Assembly: GCA_025059535.1 (NCBI GenBank)
Contig: JANXCX010000005.1
Location: forward strand, 1-64,000
DNA length: 64,000 bases
DNA from: Bacteroidia bacterium
GTDB taxonomy: Bacteria; Bacteroidota; Bacteroidia; SpSt-205
Reading direction: 5' to 3'
The notes beneath the pieces were generated by a model. The model was not told where the DNA came from. It made no database searches and saw only the letters and a program-made list of their open reading frames with translations. Of the stretch, positions 35,501 to 42,441 are shown piece by piece. Numbering within the stretch: the stretch's first letter is position 1; every line of letters begins with the position of its first letter. The translations under genes were made by a program, and so were the position numbers.

Positions 35501-35837
35501 GCTGAAGCGCATTTAGAAGCTTGTCCCGCACCTCAGGGAGGCGCCGCCCTATCCAGCGAGCCGCTTCCTCATCGGATAGATACCCGCGCAGCCGCAGCCC
35601 ATACTGTAAAATCGGATACCCTACCCATTTCCCCAGAATGAAGGCCGCTACGGCTAGCCAGACCCCCCACAGCCCCTGCCGCACGGGTACGCTCCACCAG
35701 AAAACCCCCTCCAAAAGCGAAAACACCAGAAAAAGCGCGCCCGTACCGAGCCCTGTAAGAAGAAAGCCCCGCAGAATCTGCAGACGGTAATACGCCGCCC
35801 GAAATGCCGTCAGCCGCTCTCTCAAAAGGTCTTGCAT
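32553..35837 (-). CDS. DUF4175 family membrane protein
   Basis: About 1094 residues. Hydrophobic segments lie near the N-terminus (GFLLTGLGTGALFLVFSLLEG, LWGVWLAVAAFIL) and at about 155-175. A beta-rich region follows (about 190-500), then very long Gln/Leu/Arg-rich coiled coils (about 510-1050). DUF4175 is a Bacteroidota/Proteobacteria family of unknown function. Frame extension to 35873 is rejected because a TATCTTTG box (35853-35860) lies within it; ATG 35837 (MQDLLRERL) is used. It heads a six-gene operon with RNA-maturation and cell-envelope functions. Confidence 0.82.
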   Translation of the reverse strand: MQDLLRERLTAFRAAYYRLQILRGFLLTGLGTGALFLVFSLLEGVFWWSVPVRQGLWGVWLAVAAFILGKWVGYPILQYGLRLRGYLSDEEAARWIGRRLPEVRDKLLNALQLSQEADRALQAAVLLAIEERMRQLSLLRWEVTLPYPQLRRTAYLLLGLIGVGLLLWWASPQVFRQGTHRFLHPSTPFTPPLPYEIQVEGLKPFYRAGETLQLTFRLKGRTLPAALHAYEGSHLLPLERKSLTQYTLTLPVLRRSFSLRLEAEGQIVGEYLVAVQQPPLLRALAFICRYPSYTGLGTDTLYQSTLRLLRGTQIQMKVLVESSRPYQLWLEAGGRTQPLQKTPNGWVYQWTCVQTTSYQLHLRDAFFHDSLNIQVEALPDHFPSVQLFSEWFNPQTWEQGLKLRLMDDFGFSRAVLWYRIAESPTPGRTEETFRSYPLPIGGAAIQEPSFHLSWATMGVQSGDKVEYYVEAWDNDQVTGPKASRSVIYTLEPASEATKQEVFAQLQDSLFQELERLRHELKGLLEQKSLLRSGRHAVELSERFRSLRSELRSLHRLAQDQQLYTPELLRQIERLQKLLESIEPQKPEQLLSQVQAASSDSAKVEELKRELERAYRQWEEKLQRFSDLLPEYQQARALEQLMTLLSELTEQERQLSQLHDSLQWRPSSRKLQERIADETQGIQRELESWGKQAMSAKLRDSLQGALKHLQEAKQSMREALERMQRQESGAQPAQQRATEALERALNAMDEGLQGALTAEEAEDYEALRYLLKATLTLSFRQENARKKTQESAPFVPLANTLIAEQEGLSKDYKQVRDSLFALAGRSPVVEEAILDLLRDMDRYFQGLSFAQVEPLLRRQQYILQGLNRLANFLTELLAQLEEEQAQRMQGASAGQQSFRVRRKCKGGACMAQSRTQGERPGAQPSRRANASPGALHQLQQQLNEALERALTPNPASESPGGLSPEERARLSAQQELIRLRLQEMLKQSPGDIGALQSLIEEMQRAEKDLLIGAITRERLMRQQAILTRLLEYERSQQERELEPVRESRTAQQFFQRTTGLYPRPNLEPLPAAPKPAFWLYRPPYQNLIEYYFRQR

Positions 35838-35852
35838 GGTGCGCCCAAATAG

Positions 35853-35860
35853 CAAAGATA
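35853..35860 (-). promoter_or_regulatory. -7 box TATCTTTG for the DUF4175-prmC operon
   Basis: A perfect box with 15 nt to ATG 35837, so the leader is about 10 nt. It faces away from the crotonase promoter 40 bp to the right. Confidence 0.66.
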
Positions 35861-35899
35861 CGCATTCCTCCAAAACCTCCCCTCACACCCCGAACTGGC

Positions 35900-35907
35900 T
35901 ATCTTTG
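35900..35907 (+). promoter_or_regulatory. -7 box TATCTTTG, 4 nt before the crotonase ATG
   Basis: A perfect TAnnTTTG; spacer CGGC, the same four bases as before the other crotonase-fold gene at 866. Confidence 0.7.
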
Positions 35908-35911
35908 CGGC

Positions 35912-36685
35912 ATGGGATTTCTAATTATTGAGAAAGGAATTCGACCCGGCGTAGCTTTGATTCGCCTGAATAGACCGGAAAGCCTAAATGCCCTCAATCG
36001 GGCTCTGGTGGCAGAGCTAACAGACACGCTGCTTGAGATGGAGCGTGAGGAAGCCATTCGCGCCATAGTCATCACTGGAAACGAAAGGGCGTTTGCGGCC
36101 GGTGCAGACATAAAGGAAATGGCCGAAGATTCAGCCGTAGATATGCTCCTGCTGGACCAGTTCCAGCGTTGGGACCAAATCAAGCGCCTTAAGAAGCCCC
36201 TTATCGCTGCCGTAAGCGGCTATGCGCTGGGTGGCGGCTGTGAGCTAGCGATGCTCTGCGACATTATTATTGCTAGTGAAACGGCGCAATTTGGCCAGCC
36301 TGAAATCAAGATAGGTGTTATTCCGGGCGCAGGCGGTACGCAGCGCCTAACTCGCGCCATTGGTAAAGCGCGTGCCATGGAATATATTCTTACTGGGAAG
36401 TTCTTCTCCGCCCAGCAGGCTGAGGCCTGGGGCCTAGTTACACGGGTAGTGCCAGTGGAGCTCTACCTTGAGGAGGCGCTGCGCTTAGCGGAAGAGATTG
36501 CCAGCATGCCTCCTATAGCCGTTCAGCTAGCCAAGCAGGCTGTCAATAAGGCCTATGAGCTTTCGCTGGAAGAAGGGCTGCATTTTGAGCGGCGCAACTT
36601 TTATCTCCTCTTTGCTACAGCCGATCAGAAGGAAGGCATGCGCGCCTTTATGGAGAAGCGTCCGCCGAAGTGGCAAGGGAGGTAG
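35912..36685 (+). CDS. Enoyl-CoA hydratase (crotonase)
   Basis: 257 residues. It hydrates trans-2-enoyl-CoA in beta-oxidation. Both catalytic glutamates are present: E111 in GGGCELAMLCD and E131 in FGQPEI, followed by PGAGGTQRL. The oxyanion segment AFAAGADIKEM is at about 60-70. It differs from the isomerase-like gene at 90-866, which lacks these Glu. ATG 35912 is chosen over an upstream frame extension (35804) because of the promoter box 4 nt before it. It directly abuts the aminotransferase gene. Confidence 0.92.
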   Translation: MGFLIIEKGIRPGVALIRLNRPESLNALNRALVAELTDTLLEMEREEAIRAIVITGNERAFAAGADIKEMAEDSAVDMLLLDQFQRWDQIKRLKKPLIAAVSGYALGGGCELAMLCDIIIASETAQFGQPEIKIGVIPGAGGTQRLTRAIGKARAMEYILTGKFFSAQQAEAWGLVTRVVPVELYLEEALRLAEEIASMPPIAVQLAKQAVNKAYELSLEEGLHFERRNFYLLFATADQKEGMRAFMEKRPPKWQGR

Positions 36686-37753
36686 ATGGGCGGTACGGGT
36701 GCCCTGCGCTATTCCTTCCAGCCGGGCCCAGGCCAGCTTTACCCCGACGTCCCTTCACTTATTCAGCAGGCGATAGAGAGCGGGGCTCTGGTGCGTTACC
36801 ACCGCGAGCCTTTTTGGCAAGCCCTCTACCTTAGGGCTCAGGAAGCCGTGAAGGCCTTTCTAGGCGTACCAGCAGACTGGCTGGTTGCCTTCCTTAGCTC
36901 AGCTACGCAAATCTGGCAGATATTGGCTGATGCCACCGCCGAAGAGACCTGCCTCCACCTGCTCCAAGGCGACTTTGGAAAGCGCTGGTATGCCCGTCAA
37001 AAAGCCTTGTCCAGCTTTGCCTACGCCTACGAGGTGCGCCCAGAGGAGCCATGGGAGGCGCATTTAGCCAAGCTTCAAGCGCGCTACAGCTCCGTCCATA
37101 CGCTATGCGCTATACAGGTAGAGACCTCCGTAGGCGGCTACCTCCCTGACCTAGCAAGCCTACGGATAGCTTTTCCTGAAACCCTTATTCTTGTAGATGC
37201 CTGCAGCAGTTTAGGCGGCCTACAACTCCCATGGGCAAAAGTGGATGGGGTTTTCGCTTCAGTTCAAAAGTGCCTAGGTCTCCCTGCTGGCCTGAGTATT
37301 CTACTCCTAAGCCCGAGGGCTATTGAGCGGTTTGCGGTTCTTAGCCCCCTACGCTATGATGCCCTGCCGCTCCTTATAGAAAAAGCCCAACAAGCCCAGC
37401 CGCTCCACACCCCTAATCTGCTGGGAATTTATCTCCTAGCTCACAGCTTACCGCAGCGGCCGCCCATAGAAAAAATAGAGGCCTCTCTGTGTCAGCGGGC
37501 TGCCTATCTCTACAAGGCCATGCGCAGCAAAGGCTATGAGCCGCTGCTACCCGAGGCCTACTGTGCGCCTACCGTATTAGCTTTTCAGGCTCCCTCAGAA
37601 CAAGACCTTGCCCGCCTGCGCATCCAGTTAGAAGCTGAGGGGTTCTACTTAGGATGGGGCTATGGGGAAAAGCGAGCCTCTACTTTCCGCCTTGCCAATT
37701 TCCCCGCCCTTCCCGACGAGGCCTACGACCAGCTACTAGCCCTTCTGCCGTGA
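36686..37753 (+). CDS. Class V aminotransferase (SerC/AgxT-like)
   Basis: 355 residues, fold-type I PLP enzyme. FQPGPGQLYPDV at the N-terminus, Asp171 (LVDACSSLGG) for the PLP pyridine and Lys195 (SVQKCLGLPAG) for the Schiff base. It fits phosphoserine or alanine-glyoxylate transaminase relatives; I cannot decide which. A GGGAGG run in the last codons of the preceding gene lies just ahead of the ATG and could act as a Shine-Dalgarno element, rare in this window. The start follows the crotonase stop with no gap. Confidence 0.82.
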   Translation: MGGTGALRYSFQPGPGQLYPDVPSLIQQAIESGALVRYHREPFWQALYLRAQEAVKAFLGVPADWLVAFLSSATQIWQILADATAEETCLHLLQGDFGKRWYARQKALSSFAYAYEVRPEEPWEAHLAKLQARYSSVHTLCAIQVETSVGGYLPDLASLRIAFPETLILVDACSSLGGLQLPWAKVDGVFASVQKCLGLPAGLSILLLSPRAIERFAVLSPLRYDALPLLIEKAQQAQPLHTPNLLGIYLLAHSLPQRPPIEKIEASLCQRAAYLYKAMRSKGYEPLLPEAYCAPTVLAFQAPSEQDLARLRIQLEAEGFYLGWGYGEKRASTFRLANFPALPDEAYDQLLALLP

Positions 37754-37761
37754 AAACTTCT

Positions 37762-37769
37762 TATCTTTC
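37762..37769 (+). promoter_or_regulatory. -7-like box TATCTTTC before the TPR gene
   Basis: One mismatch (final C) to TAnnTTTG; 6 nt to ATG 37776. The same variant occurs before the ABC transporter gene. Confidence 0.45.
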
Positions 37770-37775
37770 CCCTTT

Positions 37776-38099
37776 ATGGAAAGGGAAAAGGAGTTGCGGG
37801 AGAAGGCGGCTGCCTATCCAGAGGATCCTTTTTGGCCGCATGCGTTAGGGGTCTTTCTCTTAGGCCAGGCGCGCTGGGAAGAGGCTGAGGCTGCCTTCCG
37901 AGAAGCGCTTCGGCGCGATCCTCAACACGCCGCCACCTACTATCAACTAGGCCTACTTTTAGAGCAAACCGGCCGCGAGAGCGCCGCCATCCAAACTTTT
38001 CGTGAAGGCATGCATCTAGCCGAGGAGGCCCGCGACCTTCCCCTTATACGGGACTTCCGCGCCAAACTGACCTTTTATTTAGGGCTGGATGAGACCTAA
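37776..38099 (+). CDS. Small TPR protein
   Basis: 107 residues containing about two and a half tetratricopeptide repeats (WEEAEAAFREALRRDPQHAA, TYYQLGLLLEQTGRESAAIQ). No signal peptide, so probably cytoplasmic and a protein-interaction adaptor; partners unknown. It overlaps the following membrane-protein gene by 11 nt, which suggests co-expression. Confidence 0.72.
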   Translation: MEREKELREKAAAYPEDPFWPHALGVFLLGQARWEEAEAAFREALRRDPQHAATYYQLGLLLEQTGRESAAIQTFREGMHLAEEARDLPLIRDFRAKLTFYLGLDET

Positions 38100-38769
38100 G
38101 GGGCTGCTCTTAGGGCTTCTGAGCCACCTTGTAGCTTTTGCCCAAGGAAACGCCTTCGGGACACGCTTAGGCTTTAGCCTTTATCAGTATCGCACGGCTT
38201 ATGCACAATTTTTGGCTCGCCTAGGAGGGGAACTTGGCGCCGTAGGCCGGATCCGCCTTTTCCACAGCCACAAAAACCGTCTCTACCATAGTCTTCTGGC
38301 AGGCTTTGGCTATCTTATGGGCCACTCTCGCCTTCTCCTAGACAGCAGTATTTACATTTCGCCCCTTACGGGAAGGCCCCTTACGGGCATAGCGCGCGCC
38401 CATACCTACACGCATTATTTGTACATGCAAACCCTGTGGCATCTGGCTTTTGAGGCCGAAGGTGCCTTAGCTATAGGCGGCGGCTTCCAACTTCTGCGTG
38501 CCTTAGGGCAGACGCTTATGCTAGAGTATGAAACCCCCGACGGCCAGCCCATCCAAGAATGGAATGCGGTTTCGCTAAGCGATTTACAACGCGTGCTACC
38601 CCTCTGGATCCCTAACCTTACTCTATACGCCGAGCTGCGCCTCTGGCAGGGCCGACGCAGTAGAGTAGCTTTATATACCCAAACTATTCACCAGATAAAT
38701 CGGTTTTTGTGGCCTACGGGGCTTCTTTTAGGCGCAGCATGGCTCTACACAGGTAACCCAGATCAGTAG
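38089..38769 (+). CDS. Putative outer membrane beta-barrel protein
   Basis: 226 residues with a signal peptide (MRPKGLLLGLLSHLVAFAQG), then alternating aromatic/hydrophobic stretches (LLAGFGYLMGHSRLLLDSSIY, LYMQTLWHLAFEAEGALAI, VALYTQTIHQINRF) consistent with an outer membrane barrel. No family recognised. The ATG overlaps the TPR gene. Its last 7 bp overlap the convergent proS gene. Confidence 0.6.
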   Translation: MRPKGLLLGLLSHLVAFAQGNAFGTRLGFSLYQYRTAYAQFLARLGGELGAVGRIRLFHSHKNRLYHSLLAGFGYLMGHSRLLLDSSIYISPLTGRPLTGIARAHTYTHYLYMQTLWHLAFEAEGALAIGGGFQLLRALGQTLMLEYETPDGQPIQEWNAVSLSDLQRVLPLWIPNLTLYAELRLWQGRRSRVALYTQTIHQINRFLWPTGLLLGAAWLYTGNPDQ

Positions 38770-40226
38770 GCCCGCGCAAAGAGCACACGCTGGACAGAGG
38801 GCCGCCCTGTGTAAATACAGCGTCCCGGCTCCTGGGACCCTTCCAGAGGAATACACCGTATAGTAGCGCCCGTCTCCTCCTTTATAGCGATTTCGGTTTC
38901 GGTATTACCATCCCAATGCGCCAAAATAAATCCGCCTTTTTCCTCTAAAATTGTGCGCATTTCGTCATACGAATCTACCGTGAAGGTAGAAGCCTTTATG
39001 CGCTGGTAAGCCCGCTGGAAAAGTTCGGTTTGAATAGTCTCCAGCCACTTGGGAAAAGCTTCTATAGCCGCCTCTAGGGAGAGGGTACGCTTTTCACCCG
39101 TATGCCGCCAGGCTACTTCTACGGTACCCTCAGCTACTTCACGGGGCCCTAAGACTAGCCGCAGGGGAACACCCTTCATTTCCCATTCATTGAATTTCCA
39201 GCCGGGGCGATGTTGCGGATCTGCATCTACATGGAGGCGGAAACCAGCTTTTTTGAGCGAGTCAGCTAGGCGATAAGCGGCCTCTACCACCTGCTTTTCT
39301 TCTGCCTCGTTGCGCCAAATCGGCACAATCACGCCTTGGATGGGTGCTATTCGCGGGGGAAGTATAAGGCCTTTCTCGTCCCCATGCGACAGGATAACCG
39401 CCCCAATAAGGCGCGTAGAGACGCCCCAAGACGTAGCCCAGACATACTCTAGCTCATTCTTGGCGTTCAGAAATCGCACCTCAAACGCCTTGGCGAAGTT
39501 TTGCCCTAAGAAGTGGGAGGTACCTGCTTGAAGGGCTTTGCCGTCTATTAGGAGCGTCTCCACGGTGAAGGTCTCTACAGCCCCTGCAAAGCGTTCATGA
39601 GGGGTTTTTCGGCCCTTAACTACGGGTATAGCCAGATAGTTCTGAATAAAGTCGGCATACAGGTCAAGCATGCGGCGCGCTTCGGCTAAAGCTTCTTCGG
39701 CCGTAGCATGGGCGGTATGGCCTTCTTGCCATAAAAACTCGGTAGTACGCAGAAAAAGGCGGGGGCGTTTCTCCCACCGCACTACATTGGCCCACTGGTT
39801 GATAAGCAAGGGTAGGTCCCTGTAAGACCGAATCCAATTTTTGAAGGTATTCCAGATAATTGTTTCGGAAGTCGGGCGCACTACTAAGGGCTCTTCCAAT
39901 TCAGCTTCGGGATCAGGGGCAACGGATTTGGTGACGGGATCTGTCTTTATGCGGTAGTGCGTAACTACGGCACATTCTTGGGCAAAGCCCTCCACATGCG
40001 CCGCCTCACGCGCAAGAAAGCTGAGGGGAATAAAGAGCGGAAAGTAGGCGTTGGTATGCCCGGTGGCCTTGAAGGCCTCATCTAAAGGACGCTGAATATT
40101 TTCCCACAGCGCCCAGCCATAGGGCTTAATCGTCATGCAGCCACGGATGGGGGAATGCTCGGCTAGCCCCGCCCGCTCTACAACCTCGGCATACCACTCG
40201 CTGACAGCCTGCATCGGTAATGCCAT
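38763..40226 (-). CDS. proS: Prolyl-tRNA synthetase (short, archaeal/eukaryal type)
   Basis: About 487 residues. Class II synthetase without the editing insertion of the E. coli type. Motif 1 to motif 2 region RGCMTIKPYGWALWENIQ, WANVVRWEKRPRLFLRTTEFLWQEGHTAHAT (motif 2) and the conserved C-terminal zinc-less domain ending RVLFARAY. It charges tRNA-Pro. ATG 40226 (MALPMQAVSEWYAEVV) matches family starts; the longer frame runs through the divergent lipoprotein gene. The promoter box TACATTTG lies 26 nt upstream, with an A-rich GGAAAAC just before the ATG. Confidence 0.95.
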   Translation of the reverse strand: MALPMQAVSEWYAEVVERAGLAEHSPIRGCMTIKPYGWALWENIQRPLDEAFKATGHTNAYFPLFIPLSFLAREAAHVEGFAQECAVVTHYRIKTDPVTKSVAPDPEAELEEPLVVRPTSETIIWNTFKNWIRSYRDLPLLINQWANVVRWEKRPRLFLRTTEFLWQEGHTAHATAEEALAEARRMLDLYADFIQNYLAIPVVKGRKTPHERFAGAVETFTVETLLIDGKALQAGTSHFLGQNFAKAFEVRFLNAKNELEYVWATSWGVSTRLIGAVILSHGDEKGLILPPRIAPIQGVIVPIWRNEAEEKQVVEAAYRLADSLKKAGFRLHVDADPQHRPGWKFNEWEMKGVPLRLVLGPREVAEGTVEVAWRHTGEKRTLSLEAAIEAFPKWLETIQTELFQRAYQRIKASTFTVDSYDEMRTILEEKGGFILAHWDGNTETEIAIKEETGATIRCIPLEGSQEPGRCIYTGRPSVQRVLFARAY

Positions 40227-40234
40227 GTTTTCCG

Positions 40235-40242
40235 TATTTTTG
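40235..40242 (+). promoter_or_regulatory. -7 box TATTTTTG for the aromatic-rich lipoprotein
   Basis: A perfect TAnnTTTG match 26 nt before ATG 40269. It lies within the predicted 5' leader of proS, so this promoter and the proS promoter overlap head-on. Confidence 0.55.
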
Positions 40243-40252
40243 TAATAAGGCG

Positions 40253-40260
40253 CAAATGTA
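40253..40260 (-). promoter_or_regulatory. -7 box TACATTTG for proS
   Basis: A perfect TAnnTTTG match on the minus strand, 26 nt before ATG 40226. Its expected +1 (about 40247) coincides with that of the opposing plus-strand promoter. Confidence 0.6.
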
Positions 40261-40268
40261 AGACACCT

Positions 40269-41039
40269 ATGAAAATGCGACCGAGGTATTGGGGGGCGAT
40301 TATACTCGCCTTGTCGTTCATGGGTTGCAGTGGCAGCCATTCTGCCACCGCCGTGAATGATACCTACCTTACAGCGAAAGAGCGAAAACAGTTACAGGCG
40401 GCGGCTGTGAGGGGCACGACCTCAGCGCCCAGCGGAGAGGAGGTGGATGCGCGCGAGGATAATTACGACCAAGCGCCCAGAGGACGCGCGCGCGACTGGG
40501 AAGAAGACGATTATACCTATTCCCGCCGGCTACGCCGTTATTATGCGGGCGTGTGGTGTGACCCTTGGTATGATCCCTGGTGGGGGTGGCGAAGCGGTTG
40601 GCAAGCCTGGGGCGGCCCGGTATGGACCCCCGGTTGGTATTACACCCCAGGGTGGGGCTGGACCTACTACGCGGGATATAACGCCTATTGGGGGCCCTAC
40701 GGGGGAGGATGGTGGGTACGAAACGATGCCGGATTCACGTCCCCTTCATCCCCTTCCTACAACTATCGTCCGCGCACTTATTATACTACTAGTCCCCGTA
40801 GCACTACCACCTACACTCCGCCACGCAGCTATACCTCACCTTCTGGGGGTGGAAGCTCCCCGCCGCGGCGTACCGAAGCTTACCCCTCTTCTACACCGAG
40901 GCGTGTAGAGGGGGTACGCGTAGTTTCGCCAGGCGGAGGCGGCGGGGGAGCCCCTGCGCGTCCTGCAGTTCCTCCACGCAGCGGCGCCGGCGGCCTTCGC
41001 CATTCGGGTGGCAGTGCCCCTCCTTCACGTCCTCGCTAG
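40269..41039 (+). CDS. Aromatic/glycine-rich lipoprotein
   Basis: 256 residues. A lipoprotein signal peptide has lipobox SFMGC (Cys20). Then a charged stretch, a Trp/Tyr/Gly/Pro-rich block (about 85-155, such as WYDPWWGW and WYYTPGWGW) and a Ser/Thr/Pro/Arg/Gly low-complexity tail. It should be periplasmic or surface-exposed. Function is not known; the aromatic block suggests an adhesive or structural role, which is speculation. The gene diverges from proS, and the cbs gene follows 13 nt downstream. Confidence 0.7.
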   Translation: MKMRPRYWGAIILALSFMGCSGSHSATAVNDTYLTAKERKQLQAAAVRGTTSAPSGEEVDAREDNYDQAPRGRARDWEEDDYTYSRRLRRYYAGVWCDPWYDPWWGWRSGWQAWGGPVWTPGWYYTPGWGWTYYAGYNAYWGPYGGGWWVRNDAGFTSPSSPSYNYRPRTYYTTSPRSTTTYTPPRSYTSPSGGGSSPPRRTEAYPSSTPRRVEGVRVVSPGGGGGGAPARPAVPPRSGAGGLRHSGGSAPPSRPR

Positions 41040-41052
41040 TCCATTTCACCTT

Positions 41053-42441
41053 ATGTGGTACAATAACCTTCTAGAACTCATAGGGCAAACCCCCCTCGTG
41101 CGCCTCAACTTTCTCACGCGCGGGATATCGGCTACCGTCTTAGCTAAGGTGGAATACTTCAATCCAGGCCAAAGTATAAAGGACCGAATCGCCCTCAAGA
41201 TGGTAGAGGAGGCCGAGCGAAAAGGCCTCCTCCGCCCAGGGGGTACGATTATAGAAGCGACTTCGGGGAATACGGGCATGGGGCTAGCCCTAGTAGCCGC
41301 TATTAAGGGCTATCGGTGTATATTCACTGTCCCTGATAAGCAGTCTAAAGAAAAAATAGATGCCCTTCGGGCTTTAGGGGCAGAGGTTATTGTGACGCCC
41401 ACTAATGTCCCTCCCGAGGACCCGCGCTCTTACTATAGCGTGGCCCGCCGCTTGGCTCAGGAGATCCCAGGGGCCTTTTTCCCTAACCAATACGATAACC
41501 TAGACAACCGTCAAGCCCACTACGAGACCACTGGGCCGGAAATATGGGAGCAAACCGAAGGGAAGATAACCCACTTTGTGGCGGGGATGGGCACAACGGG
41601 CACTATCTGCGGCACCGCCCAGTATCTCAAGGAACGAAAGCCCGAAGTACAAGTAATCGGCGTAGATACCTATGGCTCGCTTTTCCAGAAGCTCCACGAG
41701 ACAGGCCAGATTGATCCTAAGGAAATCTATCCCTACCTAACGGAAGGAATCGGGGAAGATATCGTACCAGGCAACTTGGACCTTTCCCTCATAGACCGCG
41801 TGATAAAGGTAACCGACCGAAATGCCGCCCTTATGGCGCGCAAGCTCGCGCGCTATGAGGGGCTTTTCGTGGGATGGTCTAGCGGAGCCGCCGTGTGGGT
41901 AGCCCTCCAAGTAGCCAAAGAACTGTCCCCGAAAGATGTGGTGGTAGTAATCCTTCCTGACCATGGCAGCCGCTATCTCAACAAGATCTACAACGATAGC
42001 TGGATGCGGGCTCAAGGCTTTTTAGAGCCCACTTCTGAGCTAACTGTAACCGACATCCTGCGCATCAAGGCCCGCAAGGGCGTGGGCTTAGCGGCTGTGG
42101 CCCCCAGCGACCCCGTCCGAAGAGCCGTAGAGCTAATGCAGCGGCATGAAATATCTCAATTGCCTATACTGGACGGGGATAGAGTCTATGGCCTACTTAC
42201 CGAATCTCGCCTCATAGAAGTGCTCATGGATGACCCTTCTGCCAAGGATCTTCCCGTAGAGCAGTTTATGGGTGAGCCACCCGTAATAGTACTCCCCTCT
42301 ACGCCTGTGGACATTGTATCTAAGATGCTCACTCGGGAGATGCCAGCGGTGCTGGTACAATTAGAAGAGGGGGGATGGGATATCGTAACGCGCGCCGATA
42401 TCCTGAATACACTCATAGAAATGGGTAGTTGGCAGCGCTGA
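41053..42441 (+). CDS. cbs: Cystathionine beta-synthase with C-terminal CBS domains
   Basis: 462 residues. The fold-type II PLP domain starts NLLELIGQTPLVRLN. The PLP lysine is K43 in NPGQSIKDR; EATSGNTGMGLALVA, AGMGTTGTICGTAQYL and GWSSGAAVWVAL are the substrate/phosphate loops. Two CBS motifs (about 345-462: DPVRRAVELMQRHEISQLPI, STPVDIVSKMLTREMPAVLV) form a regulatory Bateman module. It condenses serine and homocysteine. ahcY, which supplies homocysteine, is at 56148. ATG 41053 is chosen because homologues start at this helix. Confidence 0.93.
   Translation: MWYNNLLELIGQTPLVRLNFLTRGISATVLAKVEYFNPGQSIKDRIALKMVEEAERKGLLRPGGTIIEATSGNTGMGLALVAAIKGYRCIFTVPDKQSKEKIDALRALGAEVIVTPTNVPPEDPRSYYSVARRLAQEIPGAFFPNQYDNLDNRQAHYETTGPEIWEQTEGKITHFVAGMGTTGTICGTAQYLKERKPEVQVIGVDTYGSLFQKLHETGQIDPKEIYPYLTEGIGEDIVPGNLDLSLIDRVIKVTDRNAALMARKLARYEGLFVGWSSGAAVWVALQVAKELSPKDVVVVILPDHGSRYLNKIYNDSWMRAQGFLEPTSELTVTDILRIKARKGVGLAAVAPSDPVRRAVELMQRHEISQLPILDGDRVYGLLTESRLIEVLMDDPSAKDLPVEQFMGEPPVIVLPSTPVDIVSKMLTREMPAVLVQLEEGGWDIVTRADILNTLIEMGSWQR

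Noticed and set aside
40447-40908. 153-codon overlapping frame in the aromatic-rich lipoprotein gene
   Set aside because: A shadow frame caused by biased G/C-rich codons; the lipoprotein frame has the lipobox and promoter.
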